This document shows positions 11,191 through 22,193 of a stretch of DNA of 64,000 nucleotides, in pieces. Within the stretch, counting starts at the first letter, position 1, and each line of letters starts with the position of its first letter. The position numbers and the translations under genes were made by a program. The notes beneath the pieces are model-generated. The model worked only from the letters and a program-made list of their open reading frames with translations, had not been told where the DNA came from and made no database searches. Source of the stretch: Macrosoma leucophasiata (Eukaryota; Arthropoda; Insecta; Lepidoptera; Hedylidae); contig JAWQUS010000016.1 in the NCBI GenBank assembly GCA_036365455.1, positions 17,011,001 through 17,075,000 on the forward strand, written 5' to 3'.

Positions 11191-12274
11191 CAGGTGAAAT
11201 CAAAAAATAATGGCGTTTGTATCATGTCAATTTATTGCAAATAAGCTACCTATTAGCTTTGTCTCGTTTCTTGATACGTCCTGTCATGTAAACGAATGAA
11301 ACAAGTATTAGGAGTTCCTAAATTGAATTGCAATAAATCTTAGGTAAATTGTTAAGTACCTTATTCATAAACGTATTTTACCTAAACTGTTACTATTCTC
11401 TCCTTTGCCTTGTTCTATCCTTCGCAACTGACAAAGACAAAGCATCATACATTAATAAAGAGGTATAAAATGTCCAATACATTATGACCTCGCAATAAAA
11501 AGAACAGATTTTTCTTAAATCCACTTCCGTATTTGCTAAAATATCCACGCGTAAAGTAAATAAAAATTGTAAATGGTGGTTGAGATTTTGCAGCATTTTT
11601 TGACATCAAGTTCCCCCCGCATATGATTGGCACCACTTGTCAGGAGAACCTCAATCTGATTGAAGTGGTTTGCGGTATGCGTAATTGTGTAGGTACTAAT
11701 AGGTACCAATGGCAAATATCTTGCAGTTTTACTGATCATTGTCCGAGTGATCCCAAGAACTTTAGAAGTGAGAGACCTTAATTCCTGCTCCCAAACTGAA
11801 TAATAAACACTGAATAATAAACTTAATTTTATACAATTTTGTGACATTAAGGGTTAATAGGTTTGAGAAACTATGTGACTGCTCCATGTAACACAAACGT
11901 GAGATGATGTACTTACTAGTTAGATTCTACTCTAATGTACAATACATACATACTACATGTTTCTATATAGAACTCAACAAATCGCAAAAAATAATTCAAA
12001 ATTATAATTTTTGTGATCGGATCGTCAGACCAGATGTTTTGAGCAACTTTTTGCTTCACCGATAATTAGAAGGAGGAAAATCTTAAAACTAACTATAAAA
12101 ACATTTACAAAGCCATCGTATAATAACAACAAATACATTATACTATGACTATACACATAATCATCACGAAATCAATACAGTTGCCAGTTCTTAAGATAAA
12201 AAAATAATATAGTTAACTTGACATCCATACCTACTGAACAGGCTGGTAGGAGTACATATTTTATATTCACAATA
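11191..12274. other. No recognised feature
   Basis: AT-rich. The 103-codon minus-strand frame at 11536-11847 has no recognisable motif and no splice or codon support. Confidence 0.5.
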
Positions 12275-12437
12275 GTTTTTTCCACTACTACGGGTACTAC
12301 TCGTACTGCGTTGGGAGCCGGGGATGCCGAATCCTGGGCCGGAAGGTAACTTCTATTAGAATTTGTCATTTTTTCAGAAGTCCCAATACCACTCTCGAAA
12401 TTTGGTAAATTTCTCAGAGGTGCCAATTGCCATTAAA
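12275..12437 (+). repeat. Degenerate S2 SINE
   Basis: Contains weak matches to S2 in order: cactactacgggt, cttctattagaattt, cagaagtcccaatacc, tttggtaaatttctcagagg. Heavily mutated. Confidence 0.4.
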
Positions 12438-12439
12438 AT

Positions 12440-12793
12440 TAAAATCATTTCAGCTAAAAAAAGTCCACCGCTTGACAATGGCACATAGTACGGTCCTAGG
12501 CCGCCCATGCACCGACTGCCCGCGACCTTCACAAGGTTGTCGGCCCATCTTGTGGGGGCGGAACTCTTCTGTCCTAACGGACGTCGGTTGTTCCAGCTAT
12601 GTATTCTGCCCATTGCCACTTGAGTTTCGCTATTCGAAGGGTTATGTCCGAAGTTTGGTTCTCATTCGGATCGGATCTACTAATTTCTAATTCGATATCG
12701 TAGTATAACTCTCTCTATTGCTCTCAGCATGACATAGAGCCTTTTATTGAGATCCATAGTTAGCGACCAGGTTTCAGTTCCATATGTTATCAC
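12440..12793 (-). pseudogene. RTE-type LINE reverse transcriptase, C-terminal remnant
   Basis: The minus-strand translation starts near 12793 with TYGTETWSLTMDL and AIERVILRYRIRN, then stops and frame changes. It continues with VAMGRIHSWN, RRPLGQ, APTRWADNLVKVAGSR. This order (YG-ETW, then the I-R-Q core, then P-TRW-DD-VK-AGSRW) is that of the post-RT region of RTE/BovB-like elements as I know them. Several stops and shifts make it non-functional. Confidence 0.65.
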
Positions 12794-13196
12794 TTCTTGT
12801 TATTTCAAAATTAGGAATTTTCAGCAGCAGAAGCAGCTAGAACAATGAAGTAATTAGTGACTCTTTTATTTACATTCCAACCCAAAATACGCACAGGAAC
12901 GGAGAATTACCTAAATTATTTAAATCGAATTGAACTACAGTGACCAATTTTATTTAGAAGTTTTATTGTTATTCAATCTCGACTCTAAAATGCGGCTGCA
13001 TTTTAGAAATTGAATATAGAACGGAGTCAATTGGATAGTTTGGACTCCATCCAACATTTCAACACGACAAACTTTGTTTCAAACAAAATAGATCACAATG
13101 AAACTATAATAACGTGTACTGGAACCGGTATATTTAACTGTATTATATTTAACTACAATATCAATGTGAGTGGTGAATTTGGGTTAGATGCCAAAT

Positions 13197-13485
13197 CTGG
13201 TGGTAGAGCTCCAGTGACGTAGCTCGCGGACGTAGGCACCACCGCATTACCTAATATACTTGTCACTAAATGGTAGTGTTCAGCACAATCGTGTTCCGGT
13301 CAGATGGTAATGTACGGCCCTGTAATTCCCGGCACAGAGGTATAACACCTTAGGCCTCAGGAGTGGTAACGCATCTGCATTTTGACCTCAGGTCTTTGTG
13401 TAGGTGTCTATAGGCTGCAGTCATCACTTAACATCGATGTGAAATGCATACTTGTTTGCCACTTTCAATATATAAATAAAACCTT
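13197..13485 (+). repeat. S1 repeat
   Basis: Near full length: ctggtggtagagctccagtg to cttgtttgccactttcaat, followed by an A/T-rich tail. Confidence 0.8.
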
Positions 13486-13508
13486 TATATATTATACAAC
13501 TAACTCGA

Positions 13509-13795
13509 CGATGGTAGAGTTCTAGTGACGGAGCTCTCAGGCGTAGGCACCACCGCATTATAATCTACTTGCCACAAAATAGTAGTGTTTAGAGCTATCG
13601 TGTTCTGATTAGATGGTAATATAAATATACGGCCTGTAATTTTTGATCCAAAAACATGATATTTCAGCTTAGGACTCATGAAGCAACGCATCTTCATTGA
13701 AATCTTTGTATGTTTTTATGTAGATGTCTATAGGCCACAGTATTCGCTTACCATTAATGTGAACTGTTTGCTTGCCGCTTCATAATATAAAGAAA
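13509..13795 (+). repeat. S1 repeat, diverged, in tandem with the previous copy
   Basis: Starts gatggtagagttctagtgac and ends gcttgccgcttcataat. Only about 24 bp lie between it and the copy before, in the same direction. It is clearly older. Confidence 0.7.
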
Positions 13796-14703
13796 ATCTA
13801 GCTGCTGTCTGCGACTTCAGCCGCGTGAAGTTCGTAATGTACAAACTTTCATCCCATTTTTCACCCTTATGAATTGAAAATTTAAAAAATCTGAAACACT
13901 TGTTTTGTCATTTATAATTAAGAATGTAGGTATTTATATTATTATAATCATGCAAAGAAATCGTTCTTCCATGTTATTTTAAGAAGGCCATCTGTGAACA
14001 CCATGGTCGAATTTTATTTGGAGCATCAATGCTAAATGTTCCTAAAAAACTAGTCAAGTACAAGTTAGAAAGAAGAAAAAAAAATATTCACCTGACACTA
14101 CGCAACATCCATACATATAACATAAAGATACGGACGAATTGAGAACCTCCTCCTTTTTTTGAAGTCGGTTAAATATAGAAAAAAAATAAAGAGGAGACTA
14201 GACACAAACTTAAACAAACTTAAAAGGCCATATCATGTGGAGCCAAGAAAAATAGCACCCATCTCAGCTATTTGTTGCAGCAAGAACTGCTGATATTCTG
14301 ATGGCTCCTTTGACAAACGCTAGCCTCCCAGAAGTAGGATTCCGTATCACCTAGCGAGTCTTATCTATCCCTTCTACTTCATCCGTAGCTCAACCCACAG
14401 TAAACTTTAAAAAAACATACTAATTTATGGATATACTATCCATAAACTAAATGAAGGAACACATTTTGCCACTATTCTGTTAGTAAAATTATAAAAATGG
14501 CCGCCGGGCGATCCTCTATAACAGTTTATTGTTATTAAGATTAAGAGATAAAGTCAATTATTTTGATAACCCGTCTCATAAAGTTTATCGTAGAACACAC
14601 TATAGTTATATAATTGGATACAGACCTACGTATGACAATATCGTATTTAAAAATATCGACGTTCAAAATATATAAAATTAAAATATCGAATGCTACTATA
14701 ATC
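13796..14703. other. Upstream of globin A, no clear promoter seen
   Basis: A Helitron-like scrap at 13800-13830 (gctgctgtctgcgacttcag), otherwise AT-rich. Several tataaaa words but no initiator plus donor set. Confidence 0.4.
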
Positions 14704-14716
14704 TATGTATGTATCT

Positions 14717-14920
14717 TCACGCCAGGTCCCTAACGGGGTAGGCAGAGAGTGTAGAGCGCCAGATATCTCGGTCCTGACATACCTCTCGTGCCTCGTCTAC
14801 CTTCATCATTCTCTTCATACATGCACGCCGATTCCTAAGACTTTTGACCCCACCATCAGACAGAACTCGCTTTATTTGGTCATGGTAGGTCAGTCTTGGT
14901 CTTCCTTTGCCACTGTAATC
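14717..14920 (-). pseudogene. Non-LTR retrotransposon RT C-terminus, open frame to its stop
   Basis: The minus strand reads 67 codons without a stop, from DYSGKGRPRLTYHDQIK through RACMKRMMKVDEAREVCQDR to SAYPVRDLA and TGA (14717-14719). A (CATA)n tail (14704-14714) follows the stop. It is the C-terminal tail of a LINE polyprotein, 5'-truncated as usual. Copies sharing this end are at 1770-1841 and 37803-37850, all on the minus strand. Confidence 0.65.
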
Positions 14921-15012
14921 TAAATTTACAAAACTTAATAAAGCACAAACACTGATAACGATTCATAAAAAAACAGATTTCTAAAGTTCAGGTTTTTGTT
15001 TCCACAGGCACT

Positions 15013-15167
15013 ATGGGCGGATGGTTGAGCTATATGTGGTGGGGCGGTGACCCTGACGCTATCAACCCCACGTCAGGTCTCACACGTCGCGAGATTTACG
15101 CTGTGCAGAAGTCTTGGAGCATGGTCTACGCCGATCCCGTCGCAAACGGCACGGAGTTACTGAAAAG
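15013..15167 (+). CDS. Globin A coding exon 1 (residues 1-52, part)
   Basis: Runs from the ATG to a donor read as AG|gtgatt and ends in phase 2 inside Arg52. It encodes the Trp-rich N-terminal extension and helices A and B, with EIYAVQKSW typical of globin helix A. The acceptor before it is a pyrimidine-rich ...tttccacag. Confidence 0.95.
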
Positions 15168-18100
15168 GTGATTGTTGGTATCATTTAATTTATAAATGCA
15201 GCTGCGAACTTTTTTATATCATGTAGTGGCAAACAAGCATTCACTTCACAGTGCTGCAATTTTATATGGGGCGTTGTGAGTCGTTTCACTACTAGCAACG
15301 TTTTGAATCGTTGTATCTATGTGTTTCAAAGGCAAATAGTAAGCATTTATTTATCCAATACTAGCTGTTGCCCGCGGCTTTGCCCGCGTGGATGTCGTTT
15401 TATAAATAACTAAGTAGCCTATCTCTGTACCAAATTTCATTAAAATCGGTTCAGTCGTTTGGACGTGAAAAGGTAACAGACAGACAGAGTTACTTTCGCA
15501 TTTATAATATTAAGTAGGGATTAAATGGAAAACCAAATTAAAAAACAAAAAATTGATTACCTGGGTACATACGTTTCAAAGACTTTACGGATGAATCGTC
15601 ACCTGAGTCAAAAAAGCTATACCGTCATTAACACTCAAGCAAATAAGACGAAAGCTAATGGTAGACGCACAGGAAGGTAGCATCAATAGATCAATGTACT
15701 CAATAGGCAATTGAATCTCGGTGAATAGCGAACAATACTCGGTGTATAGATCAATTTGAATTCATTGCCACCTTGAACTGTGATGAATGATATTTAATGT
15801 GCCCGACGCCTGCATTGTAGAACAGTTTGTTACAAAGATTTATATGCATTGGCGAAGTCGACGTTTTTTTATGTAAAGAAGGTGGCTAAAAAGCATGCAG
15901 CTCACATTGATGTTAAGAGATGACTGCAGCCTATAGACCAGAGGTCAAAATGCAGATGCGCTGCCACCCTTAAGACCTTAGTTATTGTGTCTCTATGATA
16001 GTTATTACGGGGCCATAAGTTACCTTCTAACCGGAACACGATAGTGCTGAACATTACCATTGAGCGGCAGAAAAATTAGGTAATTCGGTGGTGTGTACCC
16101 TCGAGCTCCTCGAGTGTACACTGGAACTCTACTTGTTTTGCAGCTGTGATAGTAATTACGGGGCCATACATTACCATCTAAAAGGAACAAGATACTGCTG
16201 AATTTTGTCAGCAGATAAATTTGATCGAGATGGTCGACAAACGTCACAAAAGTAGTGTCCGTAAGAGATAACGCTCTATAGAGCCGAAATTGACCAATTT
16301 CCCAATAATAATATTAATGACAACCTTTATACGTCCCACTGCTAAGCACGTGTATCTCCCCTTTTTGGGGGGAGGTCTGGAGCTTACTCTACCACGCTGC
16401 TCCAATGCGGGTTGGTGGAGATACGGGTTAGTGGCCAACCCGCTGTCGGATGTTTTCGAACCGCCCATAAGGCCTCCGACAAGGTTTAACGACTGTTATC
16501 TATCGGTAGCAACCGGGACCGACGACTTAACGTGCCCTCCGAAGCACGGAAACGCAAATTTTAATTTGCCACTAGCGGTCACGCATCACACACCCGTCCG
16601 CGCCCGTATCGCTTAACCGAGTAGATCACTTCTGATCTACGCTAGCCGCGGGGTTATGCGCGCTTCGAGTTTCCCAAGTCGATGAGCAATATTTCTTGTT
16701 GGAGACTGTAAATCAAAGCATTATATTAGTACCTATGATTTATTACCCATTAAAACATGTTGCCACCCAGGAACAGTTCATTTGGCGGTATTGTCTCGTT
16801 AAATAAAGTCATAAAATTACAAAAACTCTAGCGTTTGCAATGCGCAATTAATACACAAGTTTTATAGTCTCATTCAAATTTAATAGCTCCTGCGCATTAG
16901 GGATCGAAAACATATGGTGTTCCAATGTAAATTGATTTGTTTTTATGTCTGTACGATTTGAATTCGAATTTATAAGGACTAGCTTTTTTCTGTCTTCATT
17001 CGCGTGCTATTTTGGTTTATATAAGTACCCTTTCCGTTAGTACGAGTATGTTCTTTCTTCTAAATTTCGCTTTAACTTCTCTCACTACCGCAACATTTCC
17101 CAATCTATAACTATTATTTATAATTTCATGTAAAGAAAGTGGCAAACAAGTATTCAGTTTACAATGATGTTAAGTGATGACTGCAGCCTATAGACATCTA
17201 CTCAAAAACTAGAGGTTTGAAATGCAAATGCGTTGCCACTCCTGAGATCTAAGTTGTTGCTATGTCTCTATGCTTATTGCGGGGCCAAAATGACTGGTAC
17301 AGGATAGTGCTGAACACTACCATTTGGCGACAGGCAGATTCTCGAGCTCGGACTAGAACTGCACAACCAATAATTTTTCATATTTAAAAAGATTCTTATC
17401 TAACTGGGTCAAATAAAATACTTGGCAATGAAAGTTGTACAGCAGTGGTTATATATTATGTTTCTCTTACTCCAAGGCCCAAAGTCCTTTACTTTCAAAT
17501 AAAGTTATTAACACACAAATTGTTATTACAGATTCTTCAGAGCATATCCACCAACAAAAGAATTCTTTAGGATGATAACGAAACTTCCAGAAGATGAATA
17601 CGTAAATAATTTCCAATTCAAGGCACATGTTATAAACTTGATGTCATCTTTGAATCAGGCAGTAAGCAATCTGAACCAGCCAGAAGTTGTGATTGCTATG
17701 ATGAACAAATTGGGAGAGTCACATCATAGAAGAAAAATTGTACCCCAACATTTCCATGTAAGTATGCTGTCAGCTGAAGTGTGCATGGCCACGCGGGTGG
17801 TGTAGATCGTATGCGATCTACTCGGTTAAGCGATACGGGCGCGGTCGGGTGTGTGATGGGTGACCGCTAGTGGCAAATTAAAATGCGAGGTCCGTGCTTC
17901 GGAGGGCACGTTATGCCATCGGTTCCGGTTGCTGTTGATAGATAGCAGTCGTTAAACCTTGTCGGAGGCCTTATGAACTGTTTGAAAACATCTGACATCG
18001 GGTTGGCCACTAACTCGTATCTCCACCAACCCGCATTGCAGCAGCGTGGTGGAGTAAGCTCTAGGCCTCCCCCCAAAATGGATAAATGGATAGAGACTCG

Positions 18101-19085
18101 TGCCCAGCAGTGGGACGTATAATGGGTAGCCATTATTAAATTTTGATTTGGTTTTGCAATTGTTATATTTTCTCAACATGAGAACATTTCTAAACTAGAT
18201 GAGTTTTCAAAGATTAATCTGCTTTAATTTGTATATTAAATTCAATATATCGACAGGGACATTAGTGCTAAACTTGTTCCTAAAATAAAGTATTCACATA
18301 TACAAATTGTAAAAGAAAAGTCAATATAAATAAAGAACAAAGTCTACATTACGGTTTAAAACAAACAAAAGCTTAACGTTAATCCATGTTCTTACGTACT
18401 CTGTTCCATTAAAAGATTTTAGTCTTTGTACACTCTCGCACCGATAAATAACAGAATAAATAATGGACAGTGGAATAATTGACTTCACTAATAATCTATA
18501 TAATATATATAAAAATCAATTGCTGTTCGTTAGTCTCGCTAAAACTCGATAACGGGTGGACCGATTTGGCTAATTTTGGTTTTGAATTACTTTTGGCAGT
18601 CTTGGGAAGGTTTTTGAAGGTAAGAAAATATGAAGAAATTTAAGGGAAATAGTAAAAACTACAATTTCATATTCCCATACAAATAGTCGGCATATATATA
18701 TATTAAACCATTAACACATTATTTCATTGTGAGGCAATACGAAGTTTGCCGGGTCAGCTAGTAAATAAATAAATACGCTTACACACACTAGGTATAAACC
18801 TGTGTCGAGGGTGCCGTTGTACACACACAACACATACCCAGGCCGAAACAAAAATCTGTAGGCCATACAAATATTTGTCCCGGTGCGGGGATCGAACCCG
18901 CGACCCTTCGAATCAAACGGTTTTGTTTTCTGTTTTATCAGGATTTGAAAAATGTAATAGTCAAAATGTTCATCGAGGTGCTGAACTTGGATGATGCGAC
19001 GTTAGGCGCATGGGGCAAGACCGTAGATTTCTGGTACAAGCACATCTTTGACTCCATGAAAACAAGTGAGGAGGAGACTAGGTAA
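15013..19085 (+). CDS. Globin A, three coding exons, 174 aa
   Basis: Haem globin of insect type, spliced 15013-15167, 17532-17757 and 18942-19085. The product should bind O2 or other gases inside the cell. Seen in the translation: a 25-residue N-terminal extension (MGGWLSYMWWGGDPD...), then the globin fold. Key residues are F63 (CD1), H84 (distal, E7) in FKAHVINLM, and H116 (proximal, F8) in GESHHRRKI. The E7-F8 spacing of 32 matches that of neuroglobin-type proteins. Intron 1 is phase 2 and intron 2 is phase 0, fitting the ancestral globin introns B12.2 and G7.0. The ATG is the first in its exon and lies 5 nt after an acceptor (ag at 15006-15007), so a non-coding exon should lie upstream; I could not place it. 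Gly2 with Ser6 fits an N-myristoylation signal (inference). No frameshift or stop is seen. Orthology to any named insect globin was not tested. Confidence 0.95.
15361..15520 (-). mobile_element. Helitron-like H2 element in globin A intron 1
   Basis: On the minus strand: A|TCCCTACTTAATATTATAA ... a short (TCTG)n ... GCGGGCAACAGCTAG|T. Both flanks and both ends fit. The terminal hairpin is made by ccgcgtgg / ccgcgggc-type arms. Microsatellite-bearing short elements of this kind are known in Lepidoptera. Confidence 0.7.
15867..16131 (-). repeat. S1 repeat in globin A intron 1
   Basis: Reverse copy with gcatgcagctcacattgatg, gactgcagcctatag and cggaacacgatagtgctgaa. A second partial copy of its middle follows at 16140-16215. 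Confidence 0.7.
16227..16708. mobile_element. M1 MITE split by an L2 insertion
   Basis: The left part 16227-16305 holds gtcgacaaacgtca and gataacgctcta. The right part 16670-16708 holds aagtcgatgagcaatattt and ggagactg. The gap is the L2 element, with a target duplication. Confidence 0.55.
16306..16669 (-). mobile_element. L2 LINE-tail/SINE element in globin A intron 1
   Basis: 364 bp with an 8-bp target duplication, tttcccaa, at 16298-16305 and 16670-16677. On the minus strand it runs from ...gatctactcggttaagcga through gtgcttcggagggcacgtta and ggttggccactaacccgtat to cagcagtgggacgtat, then an (ATT)n tail. A simple-sequence tail plus target duplication fits LINE-machinery retroposition. Other copies: 17786-18140, 46337-46590 and a tail at 53438. 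Confidence 0.75.
17127..17365 (-). repeat. S1 repeat in globin A intron 1
   Basis: Reverse copy: gtggcaaacaagtattcag, gactgcagcctatagac, aggatagtgctgaacacta. Ends about 165 bp before exon 2. Confidence 0.7.
17532..17757 (+). CDS. Globin A coding exon 2 (residues 52-127)
   Basis: Flanked by a ttacag acceptor and a consensus gtaagt donor. It encodes the haem pocket: F63, H84 and H116, with a second His at 117. The exon is bracketed by two inverted copies of the L2 repeat (16306-16669 and 17786-18140), the nearer one starting about 28 nt after the donor. Confidence 0.95.
17786..18140 (+). mobile_element. L2 LINE-tail/SINE element in globin A intron 2
   Basis: Opposite orientation to the 16306 copy and nearly the same length. 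Starts with gtagatcgtatgcgatctac and ends cagcagtgggacgtataatg then ccattatta. It begins only about 28 nt after the exon 2 donor. Confidence 0.75.
18495..18761 (+). mobile_element. Helitron-like H3 element in globin A intron 2
   Basis: Flanked by A (18494) and T (18762). Starts TCTATATAATATATATAAAA and ends GCCGGGTCAGCTAG. 267 bp, non-coding. Confidence 0.7.
18763..18920 (-). repeat. S3 tRNA-derived SINE abutting globin A exon 3
   Basis: On the minus strand it opens with GGGTCGCGGGTTCGATCCCC (box B), then caccgggacaaatatttgta, tggcctacag, and a tail of TTTA repeats. The box A half is missing. Only the pyrimidine tract (18921-18941) lies between it and exon 3. Second copy at 56650-56857. Confidence 0.7.
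18942..19085 (+). CDS. Globin A coding exon 3 (residues 128-174)
   Basis: Starts after a tttatcag acceptor and ends at TAA 19083-19085. It encodes helices G and H (KMFIEVLNL, AWGKTVDFWYKHIF) and an acidic tail ending SEEETR. Only about 21 nt separate the acceptor from an S3 SINE remnant. Confidence 0.95.
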   Translation, partial: DLKNVIVKMFIEVLNLDDATLGAWGKTVDFWYKHIFDSMKTSEEETR

Positions 19086-19215
19086 CAGCAGATCAAGAAC
19101 TTTGCCACCTGACTGAACTTCGGAATAACTATTGGTAGCTTACCGAACGGTATATTATTAAAAAAATAGATGTTATCATATAACAGATAGAAACAAAAAT
19201 CACATAATAATATAC

Positions 19216-19221
19216 ATTAAA
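19216..19221 (+). terminator. Possible polyadenylation signal of globin A (ATTAAA)
   Basis: Variant hexamer ATTAAA about 130 nt after the stop in AT-rich sequence. A canonical AATAAA also occurs at 19577-19582, beyond an S2 SINE. Which one is used cannot be told from sequence. Confidence 0.3.
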
Positions 19222-19286
19222 AATATATATTGTTATTGAACTATGTTTGAATTACATAAATGTATAATACATCAACGTCGATAAAC

Positions 19287-19487
19287 GTAACTTCACGCCT
19301 GTAATCCCCGAAGGGGTAGGCAGAGGTAAATGCAACCTACTGGGTAATTTCCAGAAAATGGAAAAATCCCAATAGAACCAGACATAAAGGATTTTGAACC
19401 GTTATCTCTAATATCCTCGATCCGGGAATTGAATCCTGGATCTCCAGCGTAGTAGTAGTGGCCTGATACCACTAGGCTACTGAGGCA
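19287..19487 (-). repeat. S2 SINE downstream of globin A
   Basis: Reverse copy with head tgcctcagtagcctagtggt (box A TAGCCTAGTGG) at its 5' end and acaggcgtgaag at its 3' end. Box B is damaged. It has an internal deletion of about 100 bp. Confidence 0.75.
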
Positions 19488-19843
19488 TATTCTTATCTTA
19501 TTGTTCGCACACATGTGAATGTATTTATAGCGTTTCATAGATAAAATAGAAACAAAAATATTTCAACAATATTTGAATAAAAAGCCATTGCTCTGATTTA
19601 TGTTTTTATAGTAGATATAATATTTGCAAAATGTTAGCGTTTATTTCATTTAAAAAGGATACTATTATTTGAAGTAGACTATAAGAATAAAAAACAGTAA
19701 TGGCAACTGACTGAAATATAAGGCCTGAGCCAAATACATAGATTTAAGTAGGATATAAAAAACTACTTGTAAATCTTAATAGAATTTATTAAATGCTGAG
19801 CTTCTTTAATTAAAGGCAAGTCAAATTATTGCAATGTGATTTA

Positions 19844-20112
19844 CAGTACTCAACAATAAATATTGCACATCGAGCCTAGGAAGGAGACTTCGGCTTATTT
19901 CGGGTGTGTAGGGCGTTATCTCTTTCGCACCTTACCTATTTAACGTTTGTCGACCATTTTTATCAAAAATTGACCAATACCGGACTGTAAGAATCTTTGG
20001 TTAGTGCTTACGTAGGCAGTGTGTAACAGAGATAACGCTCTACGAAGTCGAAACGAGCCGATTGTCTCTTTCGCTGGCTCGATGTGCAATATTACCTAAT
20101 TGTTGAGTACTG
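19844..20112. mobile_element. M1 MITE, best preserved copy
   Basis: Inverted ends of about 33 bp: cagtactcaacaat...gcacatcgagcc on both strands, 269 bp in total. Contains all M1 blocks. Target duplication not clear. Confidence 0.7.
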
Positions 20113-20568
20113 TTCTTGCTTGTTCCAGGTAGATCTTAACTTGATGCTAACTTGGCTAAGGAAAGGTTTAGGGATGTGGCTATCGTTATTTTAGATAAGT
20201 GTCGATATTTTGAATACCGGTATTTTAACTGATTATTTATTCCTTGCCCAACACTTTCCCTATTATATAATGAATGAAACGTAGTTAACTGAATGTTTTG
20301 ATAATGAAATGTAGGTATATATTTATTGTAAAGTGTAGTATGTTTTCTATTAACAAAAATCTCTATGTTTAGGTATTCAAAATATTGAAATTTATTTATA
20401 AATGTATTTTATATAATAAAGTGTTGCTTATCACTTTTTGTCTCTTTCTATTTTACACAATTGACAACGCAACTTATAAAGACAGCATGTTGTATTATTC
20501 GGTTTATGTCGCATATTTATGTATGTATGTATCTTTCAATAATGTCTACTACTGGTCCAAGAGCAAGT

Positions 20569-21065
20569 GAACCCTTCGAGTATCGGAACACCTGTAAACC
20601 TAGAAATTTTTGTAGGGTTGAATCATAATATGCTAAGTACGAAAACCATCGCCTGGCAAGTCATGGCCGTGCACGTCATCTGGATTTCGGATGAGAAAAG
20701 TTATTTCCATGACGATAAACTTGTTAGGAAGAATTCAATAAATTATGTATCGAGCGTATCATGTAATGTTCTCGTAAATTGTACATCAATTAGCCTGCTA
20801 TTGATATTCATATTGCTATTAATATTGAGTAAACCAATCGTGATTCTTTTTAAATATCCGAACACACAAAAATTAAACTTTAAAACGCAAAATAAATGGT
20901 CGCAATTGAGCCAGATCTTAAATATGGAAGTAACTTTTCTCATCAGAAATTCAGATGATATGACGGGTTGATCCTTGCCAGGCGATGGTTTTTGTACTTA
21001 GCATGTTATGATTCACCTCCACAAAAATTTCTAGCCTTGTAAGGCCAACGTTACTCGGAGGGTTC
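20569..21065. mobile_element. Long inverted-repeat element (about 142-nt arms)
   Basis: Left arm 20569-20710 and right arm 20924-21065 are inverted copies with few mismatches (gaacccttcgagtatcgg against the reverse of cgttactcggagggttc; cgcctggcaag against cttgccaggcg). The spacer is about 213 nt of AT-rich DNA. A 3-bp direct repeat, agt, flanks both ends. A 134-codon open frame spans the left arm and loop but resembles nothing I know and is likely fortuitous. Probably a MITE with long TIRs. Confidence 0.8.
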
Positions 21066-21308
21066 AGTATCTCTCCTACTATACGGCACATTCAAAGATC
21101 TGAATATTGTAATATGCGTATTTTTATTCCATTGTTATTCAATACTGACATGATGTATATTTTTATGTATAAATATGAACTACGATTTTAATAAATGTTA
21201 TTTTTAAAAATTGTTTTACTTTTAAATGTTGTTTTTTTGTAATAAAAATTTATATGAAAATAACATTGTATTATTTTTAAATACGTGTAAGTCGTTATAT
21301 CACACTTT

Positions 21309-21590
21309 TACCTGTGGTAGAGCTTCAGGGTCGGAGCTCAAGGGCGAAGGCATTTCTTAATCTATCTGCCACCAAATGGTAGTTATTCAGCACTATTTTT
21401 CTCCGGATAGATGGTTATGAACGGCCCCGCATAAACTTACTATCAGGGAGACAAAAGAACTTACTTTGTATGGGTGGCATCGAATCTGCACTGGCCCCTC
21501 TTTTTTGTGTCTAGAGGTTGCAATATCCACTTACCAACTATGTAAACTGAAAGGTGATTTGCCACCATCACTTCATATAAAAAAAGTCTA
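21309..21590 (+). repeat. S1 repeat, diverged
   Basis: tgtggtagagcttcagggt to gatttgccaccatcacttc and an A run; middle blocks present but mutated. Confidence 0.6.
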
Positions 21591-21937
21591 TATAGTTAAA
21601 ATATAAATGTGTTTATGGTCTTTCAACTACTTGTAGAAATTAGATGATTGGGCCTAAATTCACTACTAAATACTCTCTATGCGTGTGTTCGTGTGAGGTA
21701 TTTCGGATGAGAATAAAAGAGGTTATGTACACTACTTGAATTGGTTTATTCAAGCGTGCGTCTGCGGACCAAGCGTTACAATGACTGACTACTGACTGGC
21801 GTTACATAGTGAAGCTATTGCTGAATTGCAAAATACAAAATACATGTGTCCCTACATACTTGATCCAAATATCGCCATGTCGGATTTTTTTTTTTATTAG
21901 AAACAGAAATGTATGCAAGTGCCTACTTTTATTATTA

Positions 21938-22110
21938 TCGTAGTAGAGCTCCTGTGAAGGGCATCGACGCAGGTATAATAATAAATGTTATATAATTTAC
22001 CTCATAAATGAATATAGGTAAATAACTTGCTGCTAAACGGTAGTGTTCAGCGCTATCGTGTTCCGGTCAGATAGTAATGTACGTCCTTGTAATTTCCGGC
22101 ACAGTTAAGT
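21938..22110 (+). repeat. S1 repeat, 5' half
   Basis: cgtagtagagctcctgtgaag at the start, then aaacggtagtgttcagcgct and cgtgttccggtcagat. Breaks off after tttccggcacag. Confidence 0.6.
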
Positions 22111-22193
22111 TCGTAAGTATCCAAGTATACTTAGCTCGAGAAAAATGAAAAACTTCTCAAATCCCTTGTTTATTTTATAACCATTTTGTTAAG

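Noticed and set aside
16290..16616. 108-codon frame and similar ones at 17867-18133 and 46327-46536
   Set aside because: All are the same stretch of the L2 repeat read through; the frame is shared because the repeats are related.
20567..20971. 134-codon frame MNPSSIGTPVNLE...
   Set aside because: Overlaps one arm and the loop of the inverted-repeat element; AT-rich loop codons and no motif.
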